Positions 5,911 to 13,809 of a DNA stretch of 20,615 bases are shown here, one piece after another. This DNA is from Christensenella sp. UBA3857 (GTDB lineage: Bacteria > Bacillota > Clostridia > Christensenellales > CAG-138): positions 5,687 to 26,301 of the forward strand of contig DGHD01000046.1 in the NCBI GenBank assembly GCA_002392505.1, given 5' to 3'. Below the pieces are notes generated by a model, which saw nothing but the letters and a program-made list of their open reading frames with translations, did no database searches and was not told the origin of the DNA. A program made the translations under genes and the position numbers. Numbering within the stretch: position 1 is the first letter of the stretch; every line of letters begins with the position of its first letter.

Positions 5911-6059
5911 ATAAGCAGTACGAGCAGCAGCGGATAGACGACAAACAAGCGGATATTCCTTTCCACCTCGATCCAGCCTGCCAGCAAACAAATATTGATA
6001 AAGCCGACAAGCTCACAGAGAAGAGTGCTGAATAAACTCAAACGCTCATGTTTTTTCAT
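5856..6059 (-). CDS. 67-aa protein with two membrane helices (function unknown)
   Basis: Start ATG 6059 is preceded by GGGAGGCGATGAT; the longer reading to 6095 begins before this site and is unlikely. After MKKHERLS come two hydrophobic helices (about residues 10-31 and 37-60), then a basic end SNRLKKSGK. No family is recognised. The last ~18 codons lie within duplicated copy A and are paralogous to the fragment at 6227-6280, so an ancestral tandem pair of such genes existed here. A stem CCGACT/AGTCGG over the final codons and the hairpin at about 5777-5802 may end transcription. Confidence 0.55.
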   Translation of the reverse strand: MKKHERLSLFSTLLCELVGFINICLLAGWIEVERNIRLFVVYPLLLVLLICSAAMWSFSNRLKKSGK

Positions 6060-6133
6060 ATCATCGCCTCCCTGTCTCCAAATCATTTCTTTCACATATA
6101 TAACGGATATGCGCGCCGTTTGGTTCCTTCAAT

Positions 6134-6142
6134 ATTATAACA
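6134..6142 (-). promoter_or_regulatory. Candidate extended -10 promoter (copy B) for the 67-aa gene
   Basis: Minus strand TGTTATAAT, identical to the motif in copy A, about 75 nt before the 67-aa gene's start. No convincing -35 is present. Confidence 0.4.
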
Positions 6143-6226
6143 TAAATCGGAGGGGTCGTACCCCCCCCCGATAATATATTTTCCGATTTGTTTCAGGCGA
6201 CCGAACAATGCCGATCGCACGACGAG

Positions 6227-6280
6227 TTATTTTTCCGACTTCTTCAGTCGGCTGGAAAAGGACCGCACAGCCGCCGGCAG
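6227..6280 (-). pseudogene. 3' fragment of a paralogue of the 67-aa membrane protein gene
   Basis: The minus strand encodes AAVRSFSSRLKKSEK and a stop, aligning with AAMWSFSNRLKKSGK at the end of the intact 67-aa protein. No hydrophobic helices or start codon remain upstream; the next sequence belongs to the spacer after the MreB-like gene. About 17 codons survive, so it is a decayed tandem copy. Confidence 0.65.
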
Positions 6281-6315
6281 ACAGCTGACGCCGACTGATG
6301 AGGGGCGCTCCCGAT

Positions 6316-7281
6316 CTACACCGCGGCGAGCGCCTCCAAAGAGAGGCCGGAGCTTTTTCTTATAAAGCTTTGGAGACCGGTTATCACGGCGGAATCGGCG
6401 TTCGGGGCGGGGCGGACGCTTATGCCGAGCAGCTTTTCGAGGCTTTCCGCCAGACCGAACTGCTTGGCTCCCCCGCCTATCAGCACCGCGCCGGAATCCA
6501 CGAGGTCGGCGGCGCACTCCGGCGGAAGGCTCTCTATCGCAAAGGCGATCTCCGCCGCGATACGTCTTACCGCAGGCATGGCGGCGTCCATGAGCGCCGC
6601 GGACGCCACCTCCCTGAAAACGGGAACGCCCGTGCGGGAGGTCCTGACGCTTACCCGGAGCACGGGCGACGCGAGGCGCTTCTTGAGCTGTTCCGCGGTT
6701 TGGGAGGCGATCAGCTCGCCATGCTCCTCTGCAAACCATGCCATTATCCTTTTGTCCACCGCGTGACTGCCGACGGGGATACTGCGCTCCAAAACCGCGC
6801 CGCCGTTCGCGCAGGCGAGTATGCCCGTGGTCTCCCTGCCTATATCGACGAGGAGGCTCGCCCTGTCGGCGTTAACGTCCACGCCCGCGCCCTCTGCGCC
6901 CGCCAAAAGCCCTTTTACGAGGCGCACACGGCGAAAGCCCGCCTCCCTTGCGACCTCCGCGAGCGCCTGCTTTTTGAGCGGGTTCTCGTCCGCGGGGACC
7001 GCCAGCAGGAGGCTCATCCCCGCGAGGGTCTTCCGCTTCGTCAGCGAGAGCGCGAATCGGCGCAGCATTATCGCCGCAAGCGTTATATCGGAGACTCCGC
7101 CGCGCACCGGATAGACCTCCGCCGCGTTGAGAAGCCTTCTTGAAGCGCTGCCGACCGCGAGCACGCAGCGGTGATCGTCCATGTCGAGCGCCGCGCGCGT
7201 CTCCTCGCACGCGGTCTCGCGCCGCGTCGCAAGCCTTGTATTGGCGGAGCCCATGTCCGCCGCGATGACGTTTTCAAACAT
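6316..7281 (-). CDS. Divergent MreB-like actin-family protein
   Basis: 321 aa, slightly short for MreB (about 335-345). MreB forms membrane-bound ATP-dependent filaments that guide lateral wall synthesis. Actin-fold motifs: phosphate-1 ADMGSANTRL (residues 8-17, MreB usually DLGTANT), VRGGVSDITLAAIMLRRF matching the MreB P..GVI.D...T..ML..F segment, phosphate-2 DIGRETTGIL (146-155, usually DIGGGTT), GGAVLERSIPVGSHAVDK, and the adenosine motif VLIGGGA (266-272). The changes in phosphate-2 (GG to RE) make normal ATP handling uncertain. Start ATG 7281 is chosen from GGAG 11 nt upstream; a TTG at 7311 has no site. It follows maf, as in other Firmicutes, but mreC and mreD do not follow it. The ribosome site lies within a long inverted repeat. 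Confidence 0.8.
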   Translation of the reverse strand: MFENVIAADMGSANTRLATRRETACEETRAALDMDDHRCVLAVGSASRRLLNAAEVYPVRGGVSDITLAAIMLRRFALSLTKRKTLAGMSLLLAVPADENPLKKQALAEVAREAGFRRVRLVKGLLAGAEGAGVDVNADRASLLVDIGRETTGILACANGGAVLERSIPVGSHAVDKRIMAWFAEEHGELIASQTAEQLKKRLASPVLRVSVRTSRTGVPVFREVASAALMDAAMPAVRRIAAEIAFAIESLPPECAADLVDSGAVLIGGGAKQFGLAESLEKLLGISVRPAPNADSAVITGLQSFIRKSSGLSLEALAAV

Positions 7282-7290
7282 AAAAAATCC

Positions 7291-7339
7291 GCTCCTTCGG
7301 TCGATACTCAATAATCAGTATTCCCGAAGCGGGCGGAGC
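7291..7339 (-). promoter_or_regulatory. Long hairpin covering the ribosome site of the MreB-like gene
   Basis: On the transcript, three nested arms pair: GCTCC/GGAGC (7335-7339 with 7291-7295), CTTCGG/CCGAAG (7324-7329 with 7295-7300) and ATACT/AGTAT (7317-7321 with 7304-7308) around an 8-nt loop. The GGAG ribosome site is in the 3' arm. Folding would hide it, suggesting translational control or transcript processing between maf and this gene. Confidence 0.45.
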
Positions 7340-7371
7340 TTTACATTTTTTGGGGTGCGATTTTTAGCGAA

Positions 7372-7974
7372 TCATCCCTTCTTTGGGACGGGCCGTATGC
7401 CGAACGCGGCAAAGAGCCTGTAAACCGTATGCACGGGCAGCCCGACGACGGTGAAATAGCTGCCCTCTATGCCGGTGATATGCACGGAGAACGGACCCTG
7501 TATGCCGTACGCGCCCGCCTTGTCCATGGGGTCGCCGGTCGAGATGTATTCGAGTATCTCCTCATCCGAAAGCCTGTCAAAGTGTACCCGCGCGTGATCG
7601 CAGAGGCTGACCGTCTCCTCGCCGTTTTCGCCCATGCGGACCGCCGCGACGCCCGTGTACACGACGTTTTCGCGCCCGCTCTCCGCCTTGAGCATGGCGA
7701 ACGCCTCCGCCTCGTCCCGGGGCTTTCCGAGTATCGTGCCGTCGAGCACGACGACCGTGTCGGCGCCCAAAACGACGGCTTGCTTCTGCCTTTCCTCCGG
7801 AAGCGAGCGGAACACGCCGAGCGCCTTCGCCTCCGCGAGCGCCCTGACGAGCTCCTCCGGCTCCGACGCGCGCGTTTCCTCCGCCGCGCCGCTTTTTATC
7901 ACCGTGAATTCGTATCCGCACATCGAAAGCAGCTCCCTTCTTCTCGGCGAACCGCTTGCAAGGATCAGTTCCAT
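7372..7974 (-). CDS. maf: Maf family nucleoside triphosphate pyrophosphatase
   Basis: 200 aa, normal length. Maf proteins hydrolyse dTTP/UTP or modified nucleotides to monophosphates (house-cleaning), and the B. subtilis member can inhibit septation. Motifs present: LASGSPRRRELL at the N-terminus (substrate loop), VVLGADTVV (residues 67-75, general-base Asp), LGKPRDEAEA (82-91), GDPMDKAGAYGIQG (147-160) and GSYFTVVGLPV. These fit the YhdE-like dTTP/UTP subgroup. The start is confirmed by AAAAAGGAGGTCGTT before the ATG. It is the first gene of the maf-mreB-like unit, divergent from mraZ, with a sigma-A promoter at 8001-8029. The next gene begins 90 nt downstream. Confidence 0.93.
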   Translation of the reverse strand: MELILASGSPRRRELLSMCGYEFTVIKSGAAEETRASEPEELVRALAEAKALGVFRSLPEERQKQAVVLGADTVVVLDGTILGKPRDEAEAFAMLKAESGRENVVYTGVAAVRMGENGEETVSLCDHARVHFDRLSDEEILEYISTGDPMDKAGAYGIQGPFSVHITGIEGSYFTVVGLPVHTVYRLFAAFGIRPVPKKG

Positions 7975-8000
7975 AACGACCTCCTTTTTCCCACGTTCTG

Positions 8001-8029
8001 ATTATAAAGGGTCGAGCCGGTTTATGCAA
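8001..8029 (-). promoter_or_regulatory. Sigma-A promoter of the maf unit
   Basis: Minus strand TTGCAT (8029-8024), exactly 17 nt, then TATAAT (8006-8001), a perfect -10. It lies 27 nt before the maf start and is back to back with the mraZ promoter about 65 bp away. Confidence 0.75.
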
Positions 8030-8093
8030 GTGGGGGACAGGGACAAATAGGACTGTATTAGGAAAAAAAAGTTACAAATAGTTCCATTTAGGG

Positions 8094-8122
8094 TTGACAA
8101 AGGCCCCGGAGGGTGTTACAAT
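8094..8122 (+). promoter_or_regulatory. Sigma-A promoter of the dcw operon
   Basis: Consensus TTGACA (8094-8099), 17-nt spacer, TACAAT (8117-8122). It starts the mraZ-to-ftsQ transcript with a leader of about 70 nt. In the leader, TTCCC (8153-8157) and GGGAA (8167-8171) form an inverted pair next to GTGGGGAAA; this could be an MraZ site, as TGGG-type repeats are known MraZ targets, but the spacing does not match the known pattern. Confidence 0.85.
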
Positions 8123-8197
8123 ATGCTTATCCTCAATGTAATGGCGGCAGTGTTCCCATTTTAGTGGGGAAATCGTTCGAGAAGGAGGCGGAAAAAC

Positions 8198-8668
8198 ATG
8201 ATCGTCGGCAGTTATAACGTTACGGTCGATGCGCAGGGCAGGCTCATTGTTCCTTCCGATTGGGCCGAAGCTCTCGGAGAGCGCGTCGTTGTTATCCGCG
8301 ATCTTTCTCCCTCCGGCGAACATTTCCTCACCGCACTGCCCATGGAGGCCTATCAGAGCTATATCAGCGATTTCGCTCACAATCCCGCTTCCGATCCGCG
8401 CAGTCACGATCTTTCGAGGAAGCTTCTGCAGTACGCCTGCGACTGCAAGATCGATCAGAAGAAGCGCCGCATCTCGATAGCCTCCTCCAGCCTGCAGTAC
8501 GCCGGCATAGAAACGAGCGCCGTGCTTACCGCGAACATCCGCTCCTCCTACTCCGTGTTCGAGATCTGGGCGCCCGAGGCGCTCGAGCGCAGCAACGCCG
8601 AGTTCGACGAGTGGCAGTATCAGGAGGCCCTCAAGAAGAACGCCGACGAGGTCAAGGGCATAAAATGA
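8198..8668 (+). CDS. mraZ: Transcriptional regulator MraZ
   Basis: 156 aa (family about 143-150). MraZ is a ring-forming DNA-binding protein that controls its own dcw operon through repeats near the promoter. It has two SpoVT-AbrB half-domains. The first has GSYNVTVDAQGRLIVPSDWAEALGE, close to consensus (DxKGRxxxP). The second, YACDCKIDQKKRRISIASSSLQYAGI, keeps D...R..I but has KKR in place of QGR and lacks the Pro, so it is degenerate. The C-terminus ends with a charged helix. The ribosome site is GAAGGAGGCGG. As the first gene, its stop TGA overlaps the rsmH ATG (ATGA), implying coupling. Confidence 0.93.
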   Translation: MIVGSYNVTVDAQGRLIVPSDWAEALGERVVVIRDLSPSGEHFLTALPMEAYQSYISDFAHNPASDPRSHDLSRKLLQYACDCKIDQKKRRISIASSSLQYAGIETSAVLTANIRSSYSVFEIWAPEALERSNAEFDEWQYQEALKKNADEVKGIK

Positions 8669-9621
8669 CCGATTCGAGCTACCACACCCCGATAATGCTC
8701 CGCGAGGTGCTGGAGCTTATGGAGCCCGCACGCTGCCGCGCGACGATCGACGGCACGCTCGGCGGGGGCGGTCACAGCGAGGGGATACTTGAGCTTTTGC
8801 CCGAGACTTCGGTGCATTTCGGGATCGACCGCGATCCGGAGGCGCTCGCCGCGGCGGGGGCAAGGCTCTCACGATTCAGTAACTTTCATGCCGTACACGG
8901 CAATTTCTTTGATATGAAGGAGCTTATCCCCCTTGGGGAGTACGGGCTCACGGGGGTCGACGGGATACTTCTCGATCTGGGCGTCAGCTCCCATCAGCTG
9001 GACGACGGCAGCCGCGGCTTCTCCTACAACACGGAGGCGCCCCTCGACATGAGGATGGATAAAACGGCTCCGCTCTCCGCTTACGAGGTGGTCAACACCT
9101 ACCCCGTGAAGAGGCTTTACGAGGTGATCCGGGATTACGGCGAGGAACGCTTCGCCTCCCGCATTGCGAACTTTATCGCCGCGGCGCGCGAGAAGGCGCC
9201 GATCGAGACCACTTCGGAGCTTGCGGCGATCATAAAAAACGCCATTCCCGCGGCGGCAAGGCGGGAAGGACCCCACCCCGCGAGGCGCACCTTTCAGGCG
9301 CTGCGCATAGAGGTGAACGGCGAGCTTGAGGGACTCGGCGAGGCGATAAAAAACGCCGCGGGCCTGCTCGAGCCGGACGGAGTGCTGTGCGTGATAACGT
9401 TCCACTCCCTTGAGGACAGGATAGTGAAAAAAGTGTTCCGGGAGCTTAAAAACCCCTGCACCTGTCCCCCATCCGCTCCGATATGTATCTGCGGCAAAAA
9501 GCCGATCGCCGAGATTCTTACGGCAAAGCCCATTACGGCCTCCGGGGAGGAGCTTGAAAGAAACCCGCGTTCAAGAAGCGCAAAGCTGCGTGCGATACGC
9601 CGCACGCATAACGATATGTGA
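8665..9621 (+). CDS. rsmH: 16S rRNA (cytosine1402-N4)-methyltransferase
   Basis: 318 aa. RsmH (formerly MraW) uses S-adenosylmethionine to methylate N4 of C1402 in the 16S rRNA decoding centre. Visible: HTPIMLREVLELM at the N-terminus, SAM-binding DGTLGGGGHSEGIL (residues 29-42), GIDRDPEAL, GVDGILLDLGVSSHQLDDGSRGFSY, PLDMRMD, HPARRTFQALRIEVNGEL, and GVLCVITFHSLEDRIVK. The family's Cys-rich stretch CTCPPSAPICICGKKP is present. The ATG overlaps the mraZ stop by 4 nt; a longer same-frame reading reaching back into mraZ is spurious. The stop is followed within a few bases by ftsL, so all three are one transcript. Confidence 0.97.
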   Translation: MTDSSYHTPIMLREVLELMEPARCRATIDGTLGGGGHSEGILELLPETSVHFGIDRDPEALAAAGARLSRFSNFHAVHGNFFDMKELIPLGEYGLTGVDGILLDLGVSSHQLDDGSRGFSYNTEAPLDMRMDKTAPLSAYEVVNTYPVKRLYEVIRDYGEERFASRIANFIAAAREKAPIETTSELAAIIKNAIPAAARREGPHPARRTFQALRIEVNGELEGLGEAIKNAAGLLEPDGVLCVITFHSLEDRIVKKVFRELKNPCTCPPSAPICICGKKPIAEILTAKPITASGEELERNPRSRSAKLRAIRRTHNDM

Positions 9622-9632
9622 GGATGAATAAG

Positions 9633-10100
9633 ATGAGTATGCCTGAGTCGAACAAGAAGAAGAGCCTCGACGCGATCAGGGTCTATGCGCCCAGCCGCGG
9701 CAGCCTCGCCCTTGACAGCGAGGCGCTGCCCTATACCCGCGTCGCGGAGCCCGCTCCCGCTGCGGCTCCCCGCCGTCCCAAGCTCGTTCCTCTTGCTCCC
9801 GCGAAGAAGAGGCATACGCTCCTCGACACTATGCGCGAATACAAGGTGCTGCCCAAGACGGCGGCGGTCGTGTGCATACTCGCCATGGCGTTCGCGCTCA
9901 TCTTCACGCTTTCCGGATTCAACAACATCTCCGCCTCGCAGAAGGAGCTCAACAAGCTCTCGAAGCAGGTCTCCGAGATGGAAAAGAACGTTGAGAAGGC
10001 AAACGTGGATCTGCTCTTCTCGCTCGACCTTGCCTCCGCGCACGAGGCGGCAAGGGACGCGGGCATGAGCTACCCCGGGACGGGAAACTCAGGTAATTGA
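9633..10100 (+). CDS. ftsL: FtsL-like cell division protein
   Basis: 155 aa from ATG 9633. FtsL is a bitopic divisome protein that forms a complex with FtsQ (DivIB) and FtsB (DivIC) and activates FtsW-PBP synthesis. Layout matches: a ~75-residue cytoplasmic region rich in Lys, Arg, Pro and Ala, one membrane helix (about 79-98, AAVVCILAMAFALIFTLSG), then a short coiled coil (KELNKLSKQVSEMEKNVEKAN) and a tail with AARDAGMSYPG, the usual FtsL end pattern. Sequence conservation is always low in this family, so position between rsmH and the PBP gene is the main support. Alternative starts are GTG 9618 (overlapping the rsmH stop) and ATG 9624; GTGAGG fits best with 9633. Confidence 0.85.
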   Translation: MSMPESNKKKSLDAIRVYAPSRGSLALDSEALPYTRVAEPAPAAAPRRPKLVPLAPAKKRHTLLDTMREYKVLPKTAAVVCILAMAFALIFTLSGFNNISASQKELNKLSKQVSEMEKNVEKANVDLLFSLDLASAHEAARDAGMSYPGTGNSGN

Positions 10101-10125
10101 TCCCTTAAAGGGAGGTTTTAATAAG

Positions 10126-12303
10126 TTGGCAGAAAAGCGTAGAAAGAAGCGTCACTTCAAGCTGGTGGCTCCGAACACAAAACCCGCCAGACCTTTGAAA
10201 GCCCGCCTCATGCATACGCTTGTTGCTTATGCCGTTTTATTCCTGTTGCTGACAGGATTTTTGTTTGTTATACAGGTGATAATGGGCCCGAAGCTCCAAC
10301 GATCCGCGCTGAGCCAATGGACGAGGACGACCCTTATCGCCGCCGACCGCGGCGAGATACTCGACCGCTCCGGCAAGGTGCTCGCCACGAACGGCAACGT
10401 CTACAAGGTGGTCGTATGGCCCAAGAACATCCCCGCGGGCGACCGCGAGAGGACCGCGGCGGAGCTCTCGAAGCTTTTGGATCTCGACTACGAAACGGTG
10501 CTCAAGCGCTGCTCCTCCACCCAGTATCAGGAGATAGTGCTGAAGCGGCAGATCGATTCCGCCACGCGCGACGCCGTGAATTCGCTGAAGCTCGGCAACG
10601 GCGTGGGCACTGCGGCGGACAGCAAGCGCTACTACCCCATGGGCAGCCTGTTTTCGCAGGTGCTCGGGTTTACCAACGTCGACAACGTGGGGCAGGCGGG
10701 GCTTGAGCTGAGCCTTAACGAATACCTTGCCGGCAAGGACGGCAAGCGCATCGCCGAGACCGACAGCTCGGGCAATCTCCTTGCCTACGGGCAGACCGAA
10801 TACATCGAGCCGGTGAACGGGCTTCAGGTCCGGCTGACCTGCGACAGCATCATAGAGAGCTATCTCGAGAACAGGCTCAGGGAAGCGCTCGAGGTCAACA
10901 ACGCGAAGCGCGCGATGGGCATCGTTATGGACTGCACGAACGGCGCGATACTCGCCGTCTCCTCTATGCCCGATTACGACCCCAACGACCCGCCCCGCAG
11001 CGATCTCGAAAAGCTTGCGGAGCTTTCGCGCGACAGGATCGTGACCGACGTTTACGAGCCCGGCTCCACGTTTAAGATAATCACGCTCGCGGCGGCGCTC
11101 GATTCCGGCGCGGCGAGCACGGGCAGCCGCTTTTCCTGCAGCGGCGGCAGCATAGTGAACGGCGAGACCATCCACTGCTGGAAGCACGCGGGACACGGCG
11201 ATCAGGACCTTACCCAGGCGGCGGAGAACAGCTGCAACTGCGCGTTCTTAAGGCTGGCGCTCAATATGGGCAAGGAGACCTTCTACGATTACATCTACGC
11301 GTTCGGTCTCGGCAAGAGCACGGGAAGCGGGCTCATTGGCGAGGCGAGCGGCATAGTCACCCATCAGAAATACGTCACCGACAACGATCTGGCGAGGATC
11401 GGCTTCGGTCAGAGCATCGCAGTGACGCCGATACAGCTTGCGGCGGCGGTATCCGCCGCGGTCAACGGCGGCGAGCTCTATCAGCCCCATATAGTCGATA
11501 CGATGCTCGATGCGGACGGCAACACGATCTTCAAGGCGGAGACCGCGCCCGTGCGCCGCGTCATCTCGGAAGAGACCAGCGCGGTGGTAAGGAAGATACT
11601 CCAGAGCGTCGTCGATAACGGCACGGGCAGAAACTGCCGCATAGAGGGCTACAAGGTCGGCGGAAAGACCGGCACAGCCCAGAAATACGACGCATACGGA
11701 CGCGTGGATCAGGGCAAGTACATCTGCTCGTTCATCGGCTTCGCGCCCGCCGACAACCCCAGGTTCGTCTGCCTTATCGCGGTCGACGAGCCGAACGTCG
11801 ATCAGATCTTCGGCAGCACCGTCGCGGCGCCCTTCGTAAGGGAAGTGCTCGAGGACGTGCTCCACTATATGAACGTCCGTCCGACCGAGGCCTCCGACAC
11901 GGTCGAAGTACCGGATCTTTCCGGGCTTACCGCAGAGGAAGCCGCCGGAAAGCTTGAGGAGCTCGGGCTTTACGCCGTCTCCCAGAGCGACGGCGTGATC
12001 ATCTCGCAGGTCCCCGCCGCCGGCGAAAGGGTGCCGAAGGGCTTCCAGGTGCTCCTTTACACCGGCGAGAACGGCGGCGACGATTCCGAGTACGGCAAGG
12101 AGTACGTTACCGTGCCCGATCTTAAAGGCTACACCCCGCTGCAGGCGTACGACGCGCTGAAGGCGCTCGGGCTCGTGATGACCTCCGACGACGAGGATCC
12201 CGCGGGCTGGGTGTACATACAATCCGTAAATCCCGGTATTGTCGTTGAAAAAGGCAGTACCATAAAGGTAAATTTCAGTTTCTATATCCCCGACGATAAT
12301 TAA
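10126..12303 (+). CDS. Class B penicillin-binding protein with two PASTA domains (FtsI/SpoVD type)
   Basis: 725 aa. A monofunctional transpeptidase that cross-links septal peptidoglycan with FtsW. Order: basic cytoplasmic tail, membrane helix (about residues 33-54), PBP dimerisation domain opening with AADRGEILDRSGKVLATN, transpeptidase domain with S-T-F-K (catalytic Ser314, Lys317), S-C-N (369-371) and K-T-G (514-516), then two C-terminal PASTA repeats (about 593-650 and 660-722, each opening with VPDL.G.T). The catalytic set is complete. The start is a TTG at 10126, 10 nt after GGAGG; no ATG is better placed. PASTA repeats occur in both vegetative PBPs and SpoVD; only one such gene lies in this cluster, so I read it as the divisional FtsI/PBP2B role but cannot exclude SpoVD. 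Confidence 0.92.
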   Translation: MAEKRRKKRHFKLVAPNTKPARPLKARLMHTLVAYAVLFLLLTGFLFVIQVIMGPKLQRSALSQWTRTTLIAADRGEILDRSGKVLATNGNVYKVVVWPKNIPAGDRERTAAELSKLLDLDYETVLKRCSSTQYQEIVLKRQIDSATRDAVNSLKLGNGVGTAADSKRYYPMGSLFSQVLGFTNVDNVGQAGLELSLNEYLAGKDGKRIAETDSSGNLLAYGQTEYIEPVNGLQVRLTCDSIIESYLENRLREALEVNNAKRAMGIVMDCTNGAILAVSSMPDYDPNDPPRSDLEKLAELSRDRIVTDVYEPGSTFKIITLAAALDSGAASTGSRFSCSGGSIVNGETIHCWKHAGHGDQDLTQAAENSCNCAFLRLALNMGKETFYDYIYAFGLGKSTGSGLIGEASGIVTHQKYVTDNDLARIGFGQSIAVTPIQLAAAVSAAVNGGELYQPHIVDTMLDADGNTIFKAETAPVRRVISEETSAVVRKILQSVVDNGTGRNCRIEGYKVGGKTGTAQKYDAYGRVDQGKYICSFIGFAPADNPRFVCLIAVDEPNVDQIFGSTVAAPFVREVLEDVLHYMNVRPTEASDTVEVPDLSGLTAEEAAGKLEELGLYAVSQSDGVIISQVPAAGERVPKGFQVLLYTGENGGDDSEYGKEYVTVPDLKGYTPLQAYDALKALGLVMTSDDEDPAGWVYIQSVNPGIVVEKGSTIKVNFSFYIPDDN

Positions 12304-12317
12304 GGGAGGTTTGATCC

Positions 12318-13775
12318 ATGCTTCTATCAGAGCTTGTAAAAGACACCGGCTTCCGCCTCGTCAACCCCGGCGCGGAGGACATCGACATAAAGAGGATCGA
12401 GTACGATTCGCGCCGCGTTAAGGAAGGCGCATTGTTCGGCTGCGTGGTCGGCACGTTCAAGGACGGTCACGATTATGCGGAGGGCGCGGTCAAAAACGGC
12501 GCCGCTGCGCTGATAGTCGATCACGAGCTGCCCCTCGGCGTGCCGCAGATCGTCGCCCCCAACTCGAGGCGCGCCATGGCGGAGCTTGCGATGAAGCTCT
12601 ACGGCTACCCCGCGAAGGAGCTGAAGATCATAGGCGTCACCGGCACTAACGGCAAGACGACCACCACCTACATGATAAAATCCATCGCCGAGAAATGCGG
12701 ACTTAAGGTCGGTCTTATCGGCACGATACGCAATATAATCGGCGACAGAGTGATCTCCACCCAGCGCACTACTCCCGAATCCACCGAGCTGCAGGAGATA
12801 CTCCGCATGATGGCAGACGAGCACGTCGATCTCGTCGTTATGGAGGTCAGCTCGCACTCCCTCGATCAGGAGCGCGTTTACGGGCTCGAATTCGAGGTGG
12901 GCGGCTTTACGAATCTCACCCAGGACCATCTTGACTATCACAAGACCTTCGAGAACTATCTTGCGGCGAAGCGCAAGCTCTTTGAAAGGAGCGCCTTCGC
13001 GGTGGTGAACGCCGACGATCCCTGGAGCGAGAAGCTCCTGAAGGGGCTCGACATCCCCCGCATGACCTACGCCGTGAGGGAGCCCGCGGATATCTACGCG
13101 AACAATATAGAGATCTGCGTGCGGGACGTCGAATTCGACATGACCACACCGGAGGGCTCGGCGCATATCTCGGTGCCCATCCCCGGCCTCTTCAACGTGT
13201 TCAACGCCATGCTGGCGGCGGGCATATCGTTAAAGCTCGGCTTCCCGATGGATAAGATCGCGGAGGGGCTGAAGGACGTTTCGGGCGTCACCGGGCGCAT
13301 GGAGGCGCTGCCCACGGAGGGGTTCCCCTTCTCCGTCATACTCGATTTCGCGCACACTCCCGACGGGCTCATCAATCTGCTCACCTCCGTGCGTGAATTC
13401 GCAAAGGGACGCGTCATTTCCGTATTCGGCTGCGGCGGCGACCGCGACCACGCAAAGCGCCCCATAATGGGCGAAGCGGCGGGCAGGTATTCCGATTTCT
13501 GCGTTGTCACGTCGGATAACCCCCGCACGGAGGATCCCATGTCCATAATCGGCAACGTGCTCGACGGCGTGAACAAGACCGCCGTGGAATACGTGGTCAT
13601 TCAGAACCGGCGCGAGGCGATAAAATACGCCCTCACCCACGCGAAGCCCAACGACGTGGTCGTGCTTGCGGGCAAGGGACACGAAACATATCAGGAGATA
13701 AAGGGAGTCAAATATCCCTTTGACGAGAAGGTAGTCGTAGCTGAACTGCTCGACGAGATGCGCTCTAAGCAATAA
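12318..13775 (+). CDS. murE: UDP-MurNAc-L-Ala-D-Glu:meso-diaminopimelate ligase
   Basis: 485 aa, normal length. Cytoplasmic Mur ligase that adds the third amino acid of the stem peptide using ATP. Domain order: N-terminal uridine-binding domain with YDSRRVKEGALF, central ATPase with P-loop GVTGTNGKTTTTY (about 107-118), TTPES, EVSSHSLDQERV, NLTQDHLDYHKTFENYLAAKRKLF, and C-terminal domain with GRMEAL, DFAHTPDGL, FGCGGDRDHAKRP and DNPRTEDP (400-407). The DNPR motif indicates meso-diaminopimelate as substrate rather than lysine. GGGAGG lies before the ATG, 14 nt after the PBP stop. murF, the usual next gene, is missing. Confidence 0.96.
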   Translation: MLLSELVKDTGFRLVNPGAEDIDIKRIEYDSRRVKEGALFGCVVGTFKDGHDYAEGAVKNGAAALIVDHELPLGVPQIVAPNSRRAMAELAMKLYGYPAKELKIIGVTGTNGKTTTTYMIKSIAEKCGLKVGLIGTIRNIIGDRVISTQRTTPESTELQEILRMMADEHVDLVVMEVSSHSLDQERVYGLEFEVGGFTNLTQDHLDYHKTFENYLAAKRKLFERSAFAVVNADDPWSEKLLKGLDIPRMTYAVREPADIYANNIEICVRDVEFDMTTPEGSAHISVPIPGLFNVFNAMLAAGISLKLGFPMDKIAEGLKDVSGVTGRMEALPTEGFPFSVILDFAHTPDGLINLLTSVREFAKGRVISVFGCGGDRDHAKRPIMGEAAGRYSDFCVVTSDNPRTEDPMSIIGNVLDGVNKTAVEYVVIQNRREAIKYALTHAKPNDVVVLAGKGHETYQEIKGVKYPFDEKVVVAELLDEMRSKQ

Positions 13776-13809
13776 AGCCCCGAGCGCGGCTTTACGGAGG
13801 TAACGAAAG

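Larger units (their letters stand above)
6095..6280. repeat. Copy B of the ~190-bp duplicated segment
   Basis: Partner of 5719-5910 in direct orientation, about 376 bp apart. It covers the spacer upstream of the 67-aa gene and, at 6227-6280, the broken 3' end of a paralogous gene. The arrangement is that of two tandem gene-plus-spacer units, one of which has lost its 5' part. Confidence 0.9.

Noticed and set aside
6298..7143. 281-codon plus-strand open frame opposite the MreB-like gene.
   Set aside because: The minus strand carries actin-fold motifs at the right spacing; the plus frame has no recognisable domain or ribosome site.
8029..8056. GTGGGGGACAGGGACA-type sequence resembling repeat ends seen in some Firmicutes.
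   Set aside because: Only a single half is visible, with no matching inverted partner nearby; too little to call an element.
10237..12222. Two long minus-strand open frames opposite the PBP gene (319 and 324 codons).
   Set aside because: They are mirror frames of a gene with full catalytic motifs and have composition typical of antisense GC-rich DNA.
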